From Oscillospiraceae bacterium (lineage in GTDB: Bacteria > Bacillota > Clostridia > Oscillospirales > Ruminococcaceae): a stretch of 64,000 nt of DNA. The position numbers and the translations under genes were made by a program. The stretch is from assembly GCA_024404915.1 (NCBI GenBank), contig JAKSPJ010000010.1:1-64000 (forward strand). The letters are read 5' to 3'. Under the pieces are notes generated by a model, which did no database searches, was not told the origin of the DNA, and worked only from the letters and a program-made list of their open reading frames with translations. This document shows, piece by piece, positions 16,110 to 26,416 of the stretch (positions within the stretch are counted from its first letter, which is position 1; every line of letters begins with the position of its first letter).

Positions 16110-17663
16110 TCAGAATCGGAAATACAAGAACGGATCATTCATTCCACGATAAATGCAGTAGCATGCAAAGCCAAACATGGCCAGCAGCTCCGGTGCCCAG
16201 AAATACACGCTGAATATTTTTCGCTTGCTCTTGGGCAGACGGCGGTACAACAGCTCACGAAGCAGCGGAATCAGTACAGCTGCCATAAAAAGCCATTTCT
16301 GTGTGAGAATTGCGTAAAGCAGAATAGCAATGCACTCAAATCCAATGAATATTGCTCCTGCATTTCTTGCCGTTCTGTGACGCATATAGTTGTAAATATT
16401 CTGCGGCAATGCGGTACAGAACAGAAGACCGATTAACAGCCATTTTCCATACTGTCCCCAGTAATTGGCGTAATCTCCTGCAAACAGTGCAGGTTCTCCG
16501 TATCCAAACAATTTGGAAAGATAAACGCCAATCTGTTTCATATCGGATACGGCAAATAACAGCCATGACATGGGAATCCAGAATAACATATAGAGATGGC
16601 CAAGCCATTTTTTCTCTGTCAGTGTTTTGCCAATCCACGCTTTTTCAATGGAAAGAAGCAGGAATAACAGCATACCCCAGAGAATAAAGTTCCAGTCGGC
16701 GCCATGCCAGAAGCCGGTCAGTGTCCATACCACAAACATGTTGAAGTACATTCTGCCCTTGCCCTTGCGGTTTCCGCCCAGAGGGAAATACACATATTCC
16801 TTGAACCATGTGCCAAGTGTCATATGCCATCTGCGCCAGAATTCAGTCATGGATGTGGAAAGATACGGATGACGGAAGTTCTGTGGGAAATGGAAACCAA
16901 GCATTTTTCCCATGCCAATTGCCATCTGGGAATATCCGGAGAAATCAAAGTACAGCTGCATACTATAGGCAAAAATGCCCATCCACGCGGCCTTTCCGGA
17001 TATGGAATCATAGCCCACATTCTGTAAATCTGTCCATAAGCTGCCAAGGCGATTGGCAAGCAAAACCTTTTTTCCGAGACCAATCAGAAAAATCTGCAGA
17101 CCATCTATAAACTCATCTTTTGTCACTCTGCGGTCATGAAGTTCCTTCTGCACATCGGAAAAGCGCACAATCGGACCTGCAATCAACTGCGGAAACAGCA
17201 ATATATAGGTGCCCAAATCCACAAAGCTGTATTCCACCTTAACCGTGCCGCGATAAACATCAATCAGATAGGAGGCTATCTGGAATGTGAAAAAGCTGAT
17301 GCCTAATGGCAGAATCAGATTCGTCAGCGGAAGATGGACTGAAGGAATCAGGTTCAGATTCCGGATAAAGAAATCTGCATATTTAAACAGGAACAGATTT
17401 CCGAAATCCCATATCAGACCGCCTGTCAGCCATGCTTTTTTATAGCGGTCATTCCTGCCAATGGCCATTCCGCAGATCCAGTTGACAAAAACAGAAAGCA
17501 GAATCAGCCAAAGATAGCCAGGTGTTTCCATTGCGCCATACGCATAGAACACAATACTGAAAAAGAATAGCACCAGGTTTTTGGCATGTTTACTGGCCAA
17601 CATATAAACAATAATGCAAAACGGCAAAAACCATAACAGAAAGTCAAAACTGCTGAAAACCAT
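16110..17663 (-). CDS. MBOAT-family O-acyltransferase (AlgI/PatA/DltB-like)
   Basis: A polytopic membrane protein of 517 residues with about ten to eleven hydrophobic segments. MBOAT landmarks are LPLGISFFTFQIASYLIDVY, FPQLIAGPIVRF, EFWRRWHMTLGTWFKEYVY (His280) and the catalytic His320 in TGFWHGADWNF. It should move an acetyl group across the membrane to the SGNH partner encoded 15 bases downstream. Target choice between cell wall and exopolysaccharide is not readable here. DltB is less likely because no dltA, dltC or dltD accompanies it. Confidence 0.9.
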   Translation of the reverse strand: MVFSSFDFLLWFLPFCIIVYMLASKHAKNLVLFFFSIVFYAYGAMETPGYLWLILLSVFVNWICGMAIGRNDRYKKAWLTGGLIWDFGNLFLFKYADFFIRNLNLIPSVHLPLTNLILPLGISFFTFQIASYLIDVYRGTVKVEYSFVDLGTYILLFPQLIAGPIVRFSDVQKELHDRRVTKDEFIDGLQIFLIGLGKKVLLANRLGSLWTDLQNVGYDSISGKAAWMGIFAYSMQLYFDFSGYSQMAIGMGKMLGFHFPQNFRHPYLSTSMTEFWRRWHMTLGTWFKEYVYFPLGGNRKGKGRMYFNMFVVWTLTGFWHGADWNFILWGMLLFLLLSIEKAWIGKTLTEKKWLGHLYMLFWIPMSWLLFAVSDMKQIGVYLSKLFGYGEPALFAGDYANYWGQYGKWLLIGLLFCTALPQNIYNYMRHRTARNAGAIFIGFECIAILLYAILTQKWLFMAAVLIPLLRELLYRRLPKSKRKIFSVYFWAPELLAMFGFACYCIYRGMNDPFLYFRF

Positions 17664-17747
17664 ATTGTTCTCCTTCTTTTTATTCCGGCAGGCTCAAGAG
17701 ATTTTTAGAATTATGTTCCTGAAAAAGCCAGCCGCATATACCTTATT

Positions 17748-17776
17748 ATTATATCACAAACCATACATAAAGTCAA
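17748..17776 (-). promoter_or_regulatory. Promoter of the MBOAT-SGNH operon
   Basis: Minus strand TTGACT (17771-17776), 17 bases, TATAAT (17748-17753). Confidence 0.8.
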
Positions 17777-17836
17777 GAAATATACAAAGAGAGAATATGA
17801 AGATTTTGCGGTCCGGAGGTTCAATATTTCAATAAG

Positions 17837-17870
17837 AAAGGCTGCGTAACCTTCGGTTACACAGCCTTTT
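17837..17870 (-). terminator. Terminator downstream of pheT
   Basis: GGCTG and TAACC pair with GGTTA and CAGCC around a TTCG tetraloop, with A and T tracts on both sides; it lies 70 bases after the pheT stop. Confidence 0.8.
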
Positions 17871-17940
17871 CTGCAAAAATTGAATTGCACGTTATCGGGA
17901 ATATCTTTGGTACTTCCCTTTTCAGTGCGTAAAAATACGC

Positions 17941-20376
17941 TTATCGCTGTACAGCCTCAAACTCCTTGCCAAGGTTCTTGAGAATCTTTGCTGTAAACTG
18001 GTCAATCTCTGCATCAGTAAATGCATGGTCATCAGAACGGAACCACAGGGAGAATGCAAGAGACTGCTTGCCCTGTTCAATCTGCTTGCCCTTGTACACA
18101 TCAAACAGCTGCACCTTCTGGAGGGATTTGCAGGATTTCTTCATGGATGCTTCCAGGTTTGCACAAATCACATCCTCTGCAACCAGAATGGCAATATCAC
18201 GCTGTACAACAGGGAATTTCGGAAGCACTGCAAACTGAATCGGCTGATTCAGATATGGACGAAGCTTTGTCAGGTCCAGTTCCGCAAGGAAGGCTGCATG
18301 CTCCGGAATCTGCTCATCTGTCAGGTCATGGGCCATCATGCCTGCCCATCCGATTTCTTCACCATTCAGCAGAACGACAGCACACATGCCGGGATGGAGG
18401 AACGGATATTTTGCAGCATTTTCCGGTCTGGCAAATGTGAATTCGAGACGGAATGCCTGTGCAACAGACTCAATTACTGCCTTGCCATCAAAGAAGTTCA
18501 GCTTTCCGCCGTCAAACAAACCAATGGAAAGTGCTTCACGCTCTTCCGGTTCCTGGGAAGGATGTGCATCCTCAGAATGATAGGTCTTAGCGATTTCAAA
18601 CAATCTGCCTTCATCATTGCCTCGGCGAACATTGCGAATCATTGCATTGACCATGGATGGCGCAAGAATGGTTCTCATAACAGACAAATCTTCTGAAATC
18701 GGATTCAGAATGCGTACTGCCTGACGCTCCGGTGCATCCTGCGGAAGACGAATCAAGTCAAAATCCTTGGGAGAATAGAAGGAATAATGTACAGCCTCAT
18801 ACAATCCCTGCGCTGCCAGTGTACGCTTCAGCTTCAGAATGCTGTTCTGCTGTGCATTTCTTCCGCCATTTGTTACAGATGCTGCTGCAAGGAATGTGGG
18901 AACGATGTGCTCATATCCATACATGCGAATCAGTTCTTCTGCGATATCAGGCGCATTTTCAATATCCTCCCGGTATGGAGGAATCATAACATGAAGCGCA
19001 TCCCCTTCAATGGATGGTGCAAAATCAAGATTCTGAAGAATGCGGAGAATCTCATCGTCGGGAATGGTAATGCCAAGCAGCGCATTGATGGAGGCAATGG
19101 AAACCGTCAATGCACGGGCAGCAGTGGGATCACCTGTCACCGCTTCTGAAAAACCGCTGTCTGTGACAGAACCGCATTCCAGCTCATCAATCAGATGGAG
19201 TGCACGTTTCAGACCAAGCTGAGTTGCGAACTCATCCACGCCCTTTTCAAATCTCTGGGAGCTGTCAGAATGCTGTCCCAGTGCACGGGATGTCTTACGG
19301 ACATTGTCACGCATGAATTTTGCAGACTCAAACACAACATCTGTTGTGTCATCTTTAATTTCAGAATTCAGGCCTCCCATGATACCGGCCAGTGCTACCG
19401 TTTTTTTTGCATCGCAGATCACAAGATTATTGGGATTCAGCTTGAATTCCTTCTCATCCAGTGTCACAATCAGTTCATCCTGCTCCGCACGGCGCACCAG
19501 AATCTGATTGCCTTCCAGATTACGCAGATCAAATGCATGCATCGGCTGACCGATTTCTTTCAGCACATAGTTTGTAATATCCACGATGTTCGAAATGGAA
19601 CGAATGCCCACCAGAGCCAGTCTGCGGCGCATCCATGCGGGAGACTGTGCAATTTTAACATTGCGGACATAGTGTGCCTGATAACGAGGACAAAGATCAG
19701 CTGCTTCTACAGAGACCTTGAAATCATCCAGAACGGAACCGTCTGATTTCCAATCGGTTGCAGGCATTTTCAGGGGTTTGCCAAGTGTTGCTGCAACTTC
19801 TCTTGCAATGCCGAGAACGCTCATGCAGTCCGGGCGGTTTGCCGTAATGGAAATATCAAACAGCCAGTCATCCAGACCGGTGACTTCCTTGATGTCCTTT
19901 CCAAGTTCTGCATCCTCCGGCAGAACCAGAAGACCACAGTATTCTGCACCCGGATAAAGGTCATCATTCAGGCCGATTTCCACGCCGGAACAAAGCATTC
20001 CATGGGACTCAAATCCACGAAGCTTGCCTTTTTTTATTTTCATCAGGCCCTCAATGGTAACATGATCTTTAGCAGTGGCATAAACCTGTGCACCCACCAA
20101 TGCAGCGGGATATTTGCCGCCTGCCTGAACATTATCAGCACCGCAGCAAATCTGGAACTGGCCATAGGAACCGCAGTCTACCTGGCAAACGTGGAGATGT
20201 GTATCAGGAATTGGCTCCAGAGACAGCACCTGACCGACCACAACGCCGGAAATATCGCCGCCGACCTGTGTCAGCGTTTCGACCTCGAATCCACAGTCAA
20301 ACAGCTTTTTTTCCAGCTCCTGCGGTGTAATATCAATATCAACATATTCCTTCAACCAACTAAGCGGAATAATCAT
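17941..20376 (-). CDS. pheT: Phenylalanine-tRNA ligase beta subunit
   Basis: A full-length protein of 811 residues. It opens with MIIPLSWLKEYVDIDITPQE, has an N-terminal tRNA-binding EMAP-like domain (about 40-150, VVGQVLSLEPIPDTHLHVCQ), the B3/B4 editing domain, B5 and a C-terminal anticodon-binding ferredoxin-like domain (FPVVQRDIAILV). With PheS it forms the (alpha-beta)2 enzyme charging tRNA-Phe. It follows pheS by 55 bases on the same strand with a GAAAGGAA ribosome site. Confidence 0.97.
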   Translation of the reverse strand: MIIPLSWLKEYVDIDITPQELEKKLFDCGFEVETLTQVGGDISGVVVGQVLSLEPIPDTHLHVCQVDCGSYGQFQICCGADNVQAGGKYPAALVGAQVYATAKDHVTIEGLMKIKKGKLRGFESHGMLCSGVEIGLNDDLYPGAEYCGLLVLPEDAELGKDIKEVTGLDDWLFDISITANRPDCMSVLGIAREVAATLGKPLKMPATDWKSDGSVLDDFKVSVEAADLCPRYQAHYVRNVKIAQSPAWMRRRLALVGIRSISNIVDITNYVLKEIGQPMHAFDLRNLEGNQILVRRAEQDELIVTLDEKEFKLNPNNLVICDAKKTVALAGIMGGLNSEIKDDTTDVVFESAKFMRDNVRKTSRALGQHSDSSQRFEKGVDEFATQLGLKRALHLIDELECGSVTDSGFSEAVTGDPTAARALTVSIASINALLGITIPDDEILRILQNLDFAPSIEGDALHVMIPPYREDIENAPDIAEELIRMYGYEHIVPTFLAAASVTNGGRNAQQNSILKLKRTLAAQGLYEAVHYSFYSPKDFDLIRLPQDAPERQAVRILNPISEDLSVMRTILAPSMVNAMIRNVRRGNDEGRLFEIAKTYHSEDAHPSQEPEEREALSIGLFDGGKLNFFDGKAVIESVAQAFRLEFTFARPENAAKYPFLHPGMCAVVLLNGEEIGWAGMMAHDLTDEQIPEHAAFLAELDLTKLRPYLNQPIQFAVLPKFPVVQRDIAILVAEDVICANLEASMKKSCKSLQKVQLFDVYKGKQIEQGKQSLAFSLWFRSDDHAFTDAEIDQFTAKILKNLGKEFEAVQR

Positions 20377-20431
20377 TTCACGAATTTCCTTTCTTACATC
20401 TGATTATATTTCGCAGAAACACAACCGATAT

Positions 20432-21457
20432 TTATTCATTGAACTGGGAGAGAATACGAACATCAGATTCAAACAGCATCTTGATATTCGGCACACCGTA
20501 TTTCAGCATTGCAATACGCTCAATACCCATACCGAAAGCAAAGCCTGTGTATTCATCGGAATCGATGCCGCAGTTTTCCAGGACCTTCTTATTCACCATG
20601 CCGGCTCCCAGTACTTCAATCCAGCCTGTATCCTTGCAGAGACGGCATCCGCAGCCGCCGCACTCAAAGCAGCTGACATCAACCTCAACAGAAGGCTCTG
20701 TGAATGGGAAATAAGAGGGACGCAAACGTGTTTTTACGCCCTCGCCAAACACGTTTCTGGCAAATACATCCAGCATGCCCTGCAAATCACAAAGGGTAAT
20801 GCCCTTATCTACCACAAGACCTTCCATCTGGGAGAACATGGGAGAATGGGTTGCGTCGTCATCGGAACGGAACACCTTACCGGGGGAAAGAATCTTAATG
20901 GGGGGCTTGGCATTTTCCATAACACGAATCTGACCGGCAGATGTCTGCGTGCGAAGCAGAAGCTCCGGCGATACATAGAATGTATCCTGCATATCACGGG
21001 CCGGATGATCTTTCGGAGTATTCAGCGCTGTGAAGTTATAGTAGTCATTCTCGATTTCCGGGCCCTCAAAAATAGTGAAGCCCATTCCTGCAAAAATGTC
21101 AATCAGCTCATTGGCAATAAGGGTATTCGGGTGCAGTGCGCCCTTTCTGAATGCGGACGCAGGCATTGTAACATCAATAGTCTCTGATGCATTCTTGGCT
21201 GCCAGCTCTGCTGCCTTCAGGCGTGAATCCTGGGATGTGAAGAAATCCAGTGCCCAGGTCTTCAATTCATTGACCACCTTACCAAATGCCGGACGCTTTT
21301 CCGGCGGCAAATCACGCATATTTTTCATCAAAGCCGAAATCTTGCCGGATTTGTTATCCAGATACTGCTTTCGAATTTGATACATCTCTTTGGAATCAGT
21401 AACGGAGGCTGCTGCAGCTTCAATTTTCTGCCGCATTTCACGAATCAGTTCTTCCAT
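20432..21457 (-). CDS. pheS: Phenylalanine-tRNA ligase alpha subunit
   Basis: A class II synthetase subunit of 341 residues. An N-terminal coiled coil is followed by the catalytic core with [20 protein letters not shown] (motif region 2), [15 protein letters not shown] and [16 protein letters not shown] (motif 3). An insert with four Cys ([12 protein letters not shown]) is common in Gram-positive PheS. I see no T-box in the 378-base upstream region; a plain promoter lies close to the start, so regulation by tRNA charging is not supported. Confidence 0.97.
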   Translation of the reverse strand: MEELIREMRQKIEAAAASVTDSKEMYQIRKQYLDNKSGKISALMKNMRDLPPEKRPAFGKVVNELKTWALDFFTSQDSRLKAAELAAKNASETIDVTMPASAFRKGALHPNTLIANELIDIFAGMGFTIFEGPEIENDYYNFTALNTPKDHPARDMQDTFYVSPELLLRTQTSAGQIRVMENAKPPIKILSPGKVFRSDDDATHSPMFSQMEGLVVDKGITLCDLQGMLDVFARNVFGEGVKTRLRPSYFPFTEPSVEVDVSCFECGGCGCRLCKDTGWIEVLGAGMVNKKVLENCGIDSDEYTGFAFGMGIERIAMLKYGVPNIKMLFESDVRILSQFNE

Positions 21458-21502
21458 TTACGATACCTTCCTCTCATATTATTTTGGAAAAATCCATACT
21501 AT

Positions 21503-21531
21503 AGTATACATGAAAATAAGAAAAAAGTCAA
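21503..21531 (-). promoter_or_regulatory. pheST promoter
   Basis: Minus strand TTGACT (21526-21531), 17 bases, TATACT (21503-21508). The leader is only about 40 bases, too short for a T-box. Confidence 0.8.
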
Positions 21532-21754
21532 GTCTGCCGGGAAAGATTCTTTCCGCAGCACAACTTTCTTTTTTCAAGGTTCTCCCTTCCACGTCATCAT
21601 ATTCTTCTGTAATATTCCTATCTGTAATATTTACTGTTTATTTTTAGGGAATAATCTCTATACGGATTGTAAACATCCATTTGAAATATACCACATAACA
21701 TAGATTTCAGGCAAAAAAAATGATAATAAGTATAGTGATAGTGACAATTGATTA

Positions 21755-21783
21755 TTGATTACTATTTGTAATAATGATATAAT
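21755..21783 (+). promoter_or_regulatory. Promoter of the GH44 gene
   Basis: TTGATT (21755-21760), 17 bases, TATAAT (21778-21783). The rest of the 21532-21754 gap holds no gene or hairpin I can support. Confidence 0.75.
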
Positions 21784-21835
21784 ACAAATGGGGTTCTGTG
21801 TAAAGAATCTAACATGAAAATACGGAGGAAAAGAT

Positions 21836-23998
21836 ATGAAAAAAAGAGGTTTATCGGCTGCGATTGCAGTCATTGCAGCTTTTTCCATGGTGGAAAGTGC
21901 AATGCCTGTAATGGGCGCAGAAAGTGCAAATTCAATTAAGATTGCTGTGGATGTCTCTGCAGGACACCAGGAAATCAGCCCCTATATCTACGGTATCAAT
22001 GACAGCGGTCATCTGGATCAGGTGAATGTCAATGCGGTACGACAGGGCGGAAACCGTTACAGTGCATACAACTGGGAGAATAACTACTCCAACGCCGGCT
22101 CTGACTGGAAGCACAATTCTGATACATATCTTGTAAACGGATATTCCAAAGAACGTGCAGCAGAACCGGCCGCCTGTGCTCTCACACTTTCTGACGAATG
22201 TGTGAAGCACAATATCCCCTATAAAATTGCAACCATTCAGATGGCAGGCTATGTTTCTGCGGATGCAGATGGTCCTGTTACTGAAAAAGAAAGCGCACCT
22301 TCCGCAAGATGGAAGGAGGTAAAGGCTGCAAAGAATGCACCTTTCGCTGCAACACCGGATCTGACTGACGACTATGTGTACATGGATGAATACGTCAACT
22401 ATCTGGTATCCAAACTGGGAGATGCTTCCACTGCATCTGGCATCAATGCATATAACCTGGACAATGAGCCGTCCCTGTGGTCATCTACCCACGAGCTGAT
22501 GCACCCGAATAAAACCACCTATAAGGAAATGACAGACAAGTCTATCGAGTTTGCTTCTGCCATCAAGGCGGTTGATCCAAAAGCTGAGGTTTTTGGTCTG
22601 GCACTGTTCGGCTTCGGTGCATATCTGCAGCTGAATCAGGCTCCGGATGCTGACAGCAGCTATAACTGGTTCCTGTCCTACTATCTGGATCAGATGGCAA
22701 AGGCTGAAAAGGAAAACGGAAAAAGACTGATTGATGTCATCGATGTCCACTACTATTCTGAGGCAACCGGTGACAAGCGTGTAACTGATAACACAGCCTC
22801 CTCTGCTGCTGATATCAAGGCAAGACTGCAGGCACCCCGTACACTGTATGAAGAGGGCTTCAAGGAGAAGAGCTGGATTGCAGACAGTTTCAGCAGTTAT
22901 CTGCCGATCCTGCCCAATATCCAGAAATCCATTGACACTTATTACCCCGGCACAAAGCTTGCTATTACAGAGTATAACTTCGGCGGCGGCGATCACATCT
23001 CCGGTGCAATTGCACAGGCAGACACACTGGGCATCTTCGCAAAGAACAACGTCTACGTTGCAACACTCTGGCCGCTGTCTTCCAACATTGATTATCAGCT
23101 GGCTGCTATTGATCTGTACACCAATTATGACGGCGAGGGTTCTTCCTTCGGCAATACGCTGGTCGAGGCTGCCTCCTCTGACACAGAAGTCTCCAACGTT
23201 TATGCTTCCATCAATGACAATGATGAGTCAAAGGTCACAATGGTACTGACCAATAAGGATACTGACAACGCAAAAACTGCTACCATTCAGATTGCAGGCA
23301 ATGCTTCCTATAAGTCTGCAGCAGTTTATGGCCTGACAGAGGAAAGCAGCAGCATTCAGCTGATGGGCGTGGAAGAGAACATCAAAGACAATACCTTTAC
23401 AGTCACCCTTCCTGCAATGTCCGTTGTTCAGATTGAAGTTTCTGCGGATGATTTCGTTCTCATGGGCGATGTCAATAACGACAAGGCATTTGAAATGTCC
23501 GATCTGGTTCTGATGCAGAAGTACCTGCTGGGTATTGAAGCTCTGAAGAATCCGGCTGCCGGAGATATGGACAGCAACAAGCGCATCAACGCAACAGATC
23601 TTTCCATGATGAAGGAAAAAATGCTGAGAACTTATGTTCCTGCAGAATTTGAACTGGAGTATAAAGAAATCAACACCGCAACATGGAAAACCAGCGATAC
23701 TGCGGCTGGAAAGACAATTACCTGTACCATTGGCGCAAAGCCGGGATACAGCACATCCTGGGGTTATGGCTACTGGGATAATGACGCTGCAGAGTGGATT
23801 CAGGGCGATGATACCTCCATCGGTAACTTCACTGTGAATGCAAAGGGTGAAGCAACCTTCTCCTTTGATGCTCCGGAGAATGCAACAAGCCTGCAGGTAC
23901 AGTGCTACTACTATGCAACCTACGATGCAGCACTGGGCGAAAATGTGGAAGAAGATCTGGCAAACGTGGAGATGAAATCCATGACATTCCACTATTAA
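21836..23998 (+). CDS. GH44 endoglucanase/xyloglucanase with internal dockerin
   Basis: A secreted enzyme of 720 residues. Signal peptide about 1-27; GH44 catalytic domain about 32-535 with the acid/base Glu211 in NLDNEPSLW and nucleophile Glu379 in AITEYNFGGG, matching the two catalytic motifs known for the family. A dockerin follows at 543-598 (GDVNNDKAFEMSDLVLMQ and GDMDSNKRINATDLSMMK), then a beta-rich C-terminal domain of about 115 residues, Trp/Tyr-rich (STSWGYGYWDND), which is likely a carbohydrate-binding module. Having the dockerin between catalytic and binding modules is less usual than at the end. It should cleave beta-1,4-glucan or xyloglucan on a cellulosome. Confidence 0.93.
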   Translation: MKKRGLSAAIAVIAAFSMVESAMPVMGAESANSIKIAVDVSAGHQEISPYIYGINDSGHLDQVNVNAVRQGGNRYSAYNWENNYSNAGSDWKHNSDTYLVNGYSKERAAEPAACALTLSDECVKHNIPYKIATIQMAGYVSADADGPVTEKESAPSARWKEVKAAKNAPFAATPDLTDDYVYMDEYVNYLVSKLGDASTASGINAYNLDNEPSLWSSTHELMHPNKTTYKEMTDKSIEFASAIKAVDPKAEVFGLALFGFGAYLQLNQAPDADSSYNWFLSYYLDQMAKAEKENGKRLIDVIDVHYYSEATGDKRVTDNTASSAADIKARLQAPRTLYEEGFKEKSWIADSFSSYLPILPNIQKSIDTYYPGTKLAITEYNFGGGDHISGAIAQADTLGIFAKNNVYVATLWPLSSNIDYQLAAIDLYTNYDGEGSSFGNTLVEAASSDTEVSNVYASINDNDESKVTMVLTNKDTDNAKTATIQIAGNASYKSAAVYGLTEESSSIQLMGVEENIKDNTFTVTLPAMSVVQIEVSADDFVLMGDVNNDKAFEMSDLVLMQKYLLGIEALKNPAAGDMDSNKRINATDLSMMKEKMLRTYVPAEFELEYKEINTATWKTSDTAAGKTITCTIGAKPGYSTSWGYGYWDNDAAEWIQGDDTSIGNFTVNAKGEATFSFDAPENATSLQVQCYYYATYDAALGENVEEDLANVEMKSMTFHY

Positions 23999-24007
23999 TG
24001 GAATCTC

Positions 24008-24045
24008 TGACAGCCATCGGTTTCAAACCGGTGGCTGTCATTTAT
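24008..24045 (+). terminator. GH44 gene terminator
   Basis: TGACAGCCA pairs with TGGCTGTCA, with a further CGGTTT/AAACCG stem above it, followed by T-rich sequence 10 bases after the stop. Confidence 0.85.
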
Positions 24046-24068
24046 TATACATACCGCATATTTTAAGC

Positions 24069-24100
24069 AAAAAAGGCCGTGGATGTTCCACGGCCTTTTT
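24069..24100 (-). terminator. Terminator of the lepA-hemW-GGDEF operon
   Basis: AAAAAGGCCGTGGA and TCCACGGCCTTTTT form a 14-bp stem with a 3-base loop; it can work on both strands and lies 64 bases after the GGDEF gene. Confidence 0.8.
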
Positions 24101-24163
24101 AATTTATTTGCTTTCTACACTGTGAACAATACAGAATCCTGATTATACAACAGGATATTCCTT

Positions 24164-25300
24164 TCATCTGGTGCTTCTTGGCGTGCGGTGTTTCTTTTCT
24201 TCATAGAGTGCCGCATCCGCACGGTTCAGCACTTTGGAGATTTCTTCTCCCTTCTCTGCTTTGGACATGCCTGCGCTCATACGCAGTTCATAGGGCAAAT
24301 GGCTGCTGGATGCCAGCACCGCATCTTTGAGGTTCTGACGGAATTTCTCAGCCTTCTCATCGTTTTTTTCATGAAACACTATGACAAACTCATCGCCGCC
24401 GATTCTTGCAGGAAAGGCACCGCTGCTTCTGCAGACATTCCGCAGAACATCTGCCACATGACAGAGCGCATGGTCTCCTTCCAGATGTCCATAGGTATCG
24501 TTAATGCTTTTGAAGTAATCAATATCTGCATAAATCACATATACGAACCGCTTTTTGCGATGGGCAACCACTTCTTCCAGATGAAGCAACAGATCATATC
24601 GGTTACTGAGCTGCGTCAGGGAATCTCTCGTAATCTGAAGCTGCTGATAATCAAAAATGATTGCAACCATTGCGATGGTCATACAGACACATACAATTCT
24701 GACCCGAAAAAATATGGTTTCCAATGTTGCGCCCAGAATAGGCAGCATCATAATTCCCACCAGAATAAAGGCATTTTTTCGCAGGCGGGAATTGACTGCC
24801 TTCCACCTGAAATGCATGATGACCACAATGTCCGCAGCCAGATAAACCAAGGGAAGCAAAAACTGCACAATATAGAGCGGACCACGTTCATATTCATTTA
24901 ATATATTGATGGAAAAAACCCACCCCGTCCATATGGAACAGACATTTATGAAAGTGGATATCCATAATGGCAGAAGCAGCAGTGTTTTAATCCTCTGCGG
25001 TATTTCTTTTCCGTTCAATAACAAATAGACATACCGCAGGCATAGGTAAGCACACATCACTGTACTTAGAAAGTACAGGATATTCGCCAGGTAATTAAGC
25101 ACATGGGATATATTCTGATTACCATCCACCATTACCCATATCATATCAAAAAAGAACATCGCACTCTGTCCCACCAGCAGCGATATCAGGTAGGACTGCT
25201 CAATGGATTTGTCAATCCGGTGAAGCTTCTGCGCAAGCAGCATCTGAATTGCAATACAAAACAAGTTTAACTCTGCATATAACAGGATATCAGGTGTCAT
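24164..25300 (-). CDS. Membrane-bound GGDEF diguanylate cyclase
   Basis: A protein of 378 residues with six to seven hydrophobic helices in residues 1-215 and a GGDEF domain in 215-375. The catalytic loop is intact (ARIGGDEFVIVF), as are DIDYFKSINDTYGH for metal and base binding. I see no RxxD product-inhibition site directly before the loop. It should make cyclic di-GMP at the membrane in response to a signal read by its helical sensor part. It starts 24 bases after hemW and closes that operon. Confidence 0.9.
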   Translation of the reverse strand: MTPDILLYAELNLFCIAIQMLLAQKLHRIDKSIEQSYLISLLVGQSAMFFFDMIWVMVDGNQNISHVLNYLANILYFLSTVMCAYLCLRYVYLLLNGKEIPQRIKTLLLLPLWISTFINVCSIWTGWVFSINILNEYERGPLYIVQFLLPLVYLAADIVVIMHFRWKAVNSRLRKNAFILVGIMMLPILGATLETIFFRVRIVCVCMTIAMVAIIFDYQQLQITRDSLTQLSNRYDLLLHLEEVVAHRKKRFVYVIYADIDYFKSINDTYGHLEGDHALCHVADVLRNVCRSSGAFPARIGGDEFVIVFHEKNDEKAEKFRQNLKDAVLASSSHLPYELRMSAGMSKAEKGEEISKVLNRADAALYEEKKHRTPRSTR

Positions 25301-25324
25301 TCACGCACCTCCCGATTACAGTTT

Positions 25325-26416
25325 CTATACCATAGATGAATTCATAAGCCGTGTCAATACCGCATTGGATACCAGCCAGCCGTTTTCTGTCATTCGCAGT
25401 CTGTCTTTTTCCAATTGCAGAAAATGGGGAATCAGGGGCTTTGCCTGCCGCAGTACATATTCACGGCTTTGCGGAATCTCGGAAAGCAGAATCCCCTCTG
25501 CCATTCTCAGCCCCAGCATAATTCGCTCTGTTTCTGTTTCTGCTTTCTCTTCTGTGATAATTTCTTCCTGCAGGGAACGCTTACAAAACGCTTCCAGATT
25601 TTTCGGAACCGAATACCGTTTTCTGCTGTGACAGGAGTGCGCCCCGGGGCCAATGCCGTAATAGGGCTCCAGCCTCCAGTATTTGCAGTTGTGACGGCTT
25701 TCCAGACCCGATTTTGCAAAATTGGAAATCTCATAGTGACCATATCCATGATCCTGCAAAAATGCATGCATCTGCAGATAGCAGTCAGCAGTTTCATCCT
25801 CATCCGCCAGCGGTGGATGGCTGTGAAAATAAGGCGTATTTTCTTCTATTTTCAGCATATAGGATGAAATATGTCCAACGGGGAGCTGAACTGCCTGTTC
25901 CAGATCAGACTGAAAAACGCCCGGATTCTGCTTTGCCAGTCCAAACATCAGATCAATGCTGATATTCTCAAAGCCTTTTTCATGGGCTGTATGTACCGCT
26001 TTGATCCCCTGCTCCGGGGTGTGCTTTCTGCCCAGCTGCAAAAGCACATCCTGCTGAAAGGACTGGATTCCCACTGAAAGACGATTGATCCCTGCTGTAC
26101 GCCACCCCTTCAGACGGTCTTCACGCATGGTCAAAGGGTTTGCTTCCAGGGTAATCTCTGTGTCCTCTGCCAGATGACAGTGTTTCTGTATCGCATCGAG
26201 AAAGGATTCCAGTACCGGCAGCGGCAGGAGTGACGGCGTTCCGCCGCCAAAATATACACTATTCACAGGCAGCTGCTCCGGAAGTGCAGCTATGTTGCGG
26301 CAGACGGCCAAGGCATATGCCTTCATCCGCTCATTGGAATAGCGTTGGGAATAAAAATCGCAATAGGGACACTTTACCGCACAAAACGGAACATGAATAT
26401 AAATGCCGGCGCTCAT
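25325..26416 (-). CDS. hemW: HemW-like radical SAM heme chaperone
   Basis: A protein of 363 residues. The radical SAM motif is C12-C16-C19 (PFCAVKCPYCDFYSQ), followed by VYFGGGTPSLLP and SVGIQSFQ. HemW differs from true oxygen-independent coproporphyrinogen oxidase HemN by its shorter N-terminus and the CxxxCxxC without the fourth Cys pair; here the Cys is followed by DFYS, as in HemW. Its role is heme delivery rather than synthesis. Linkage to lepA is widespread in Firmicutes. It overlaps the preceding gene by ATGA. Confidence 0.88.
   Translation of the reverse strand: MSAGIYIHVPFCAVKCPYCDFYSQRYSNERMKAYALAVCRNIAALPEQLPVNSVYFGGGTPSLLPLPVLESFLDAIQKHCHLAEDTEITLEANPLTMREDRLKGWRTAGINRLSVGIQSFQQDVLLQLGRKHTPEQGIKAVHTAHEKGFENISIDLMFGLAKQNPGVFQSDLEQAVQLPVGHISSYMLKIEENTPYFHSHPPLADEDETADCYLQMHAFLQDHGYGHYEISNFAKSGLESRHNCKYWRLEPYYGIGPGAHSCHSRKRYSVPKNLEAFCKRSLQEEIITEEKAETETERIMLGLRMAEGILLSEIPQSREYVLRQAKPLIPHFLQLEKDRLRMTENGWLVSNAVLTRLMNSSMV

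Noticed and set aside
21458..21835. T-box riboswitch before pheS
   Set aside because: The predicted promoter lies about 45 bases from the start codon and no T-box core sequence or antiterminator hairpin is visible.
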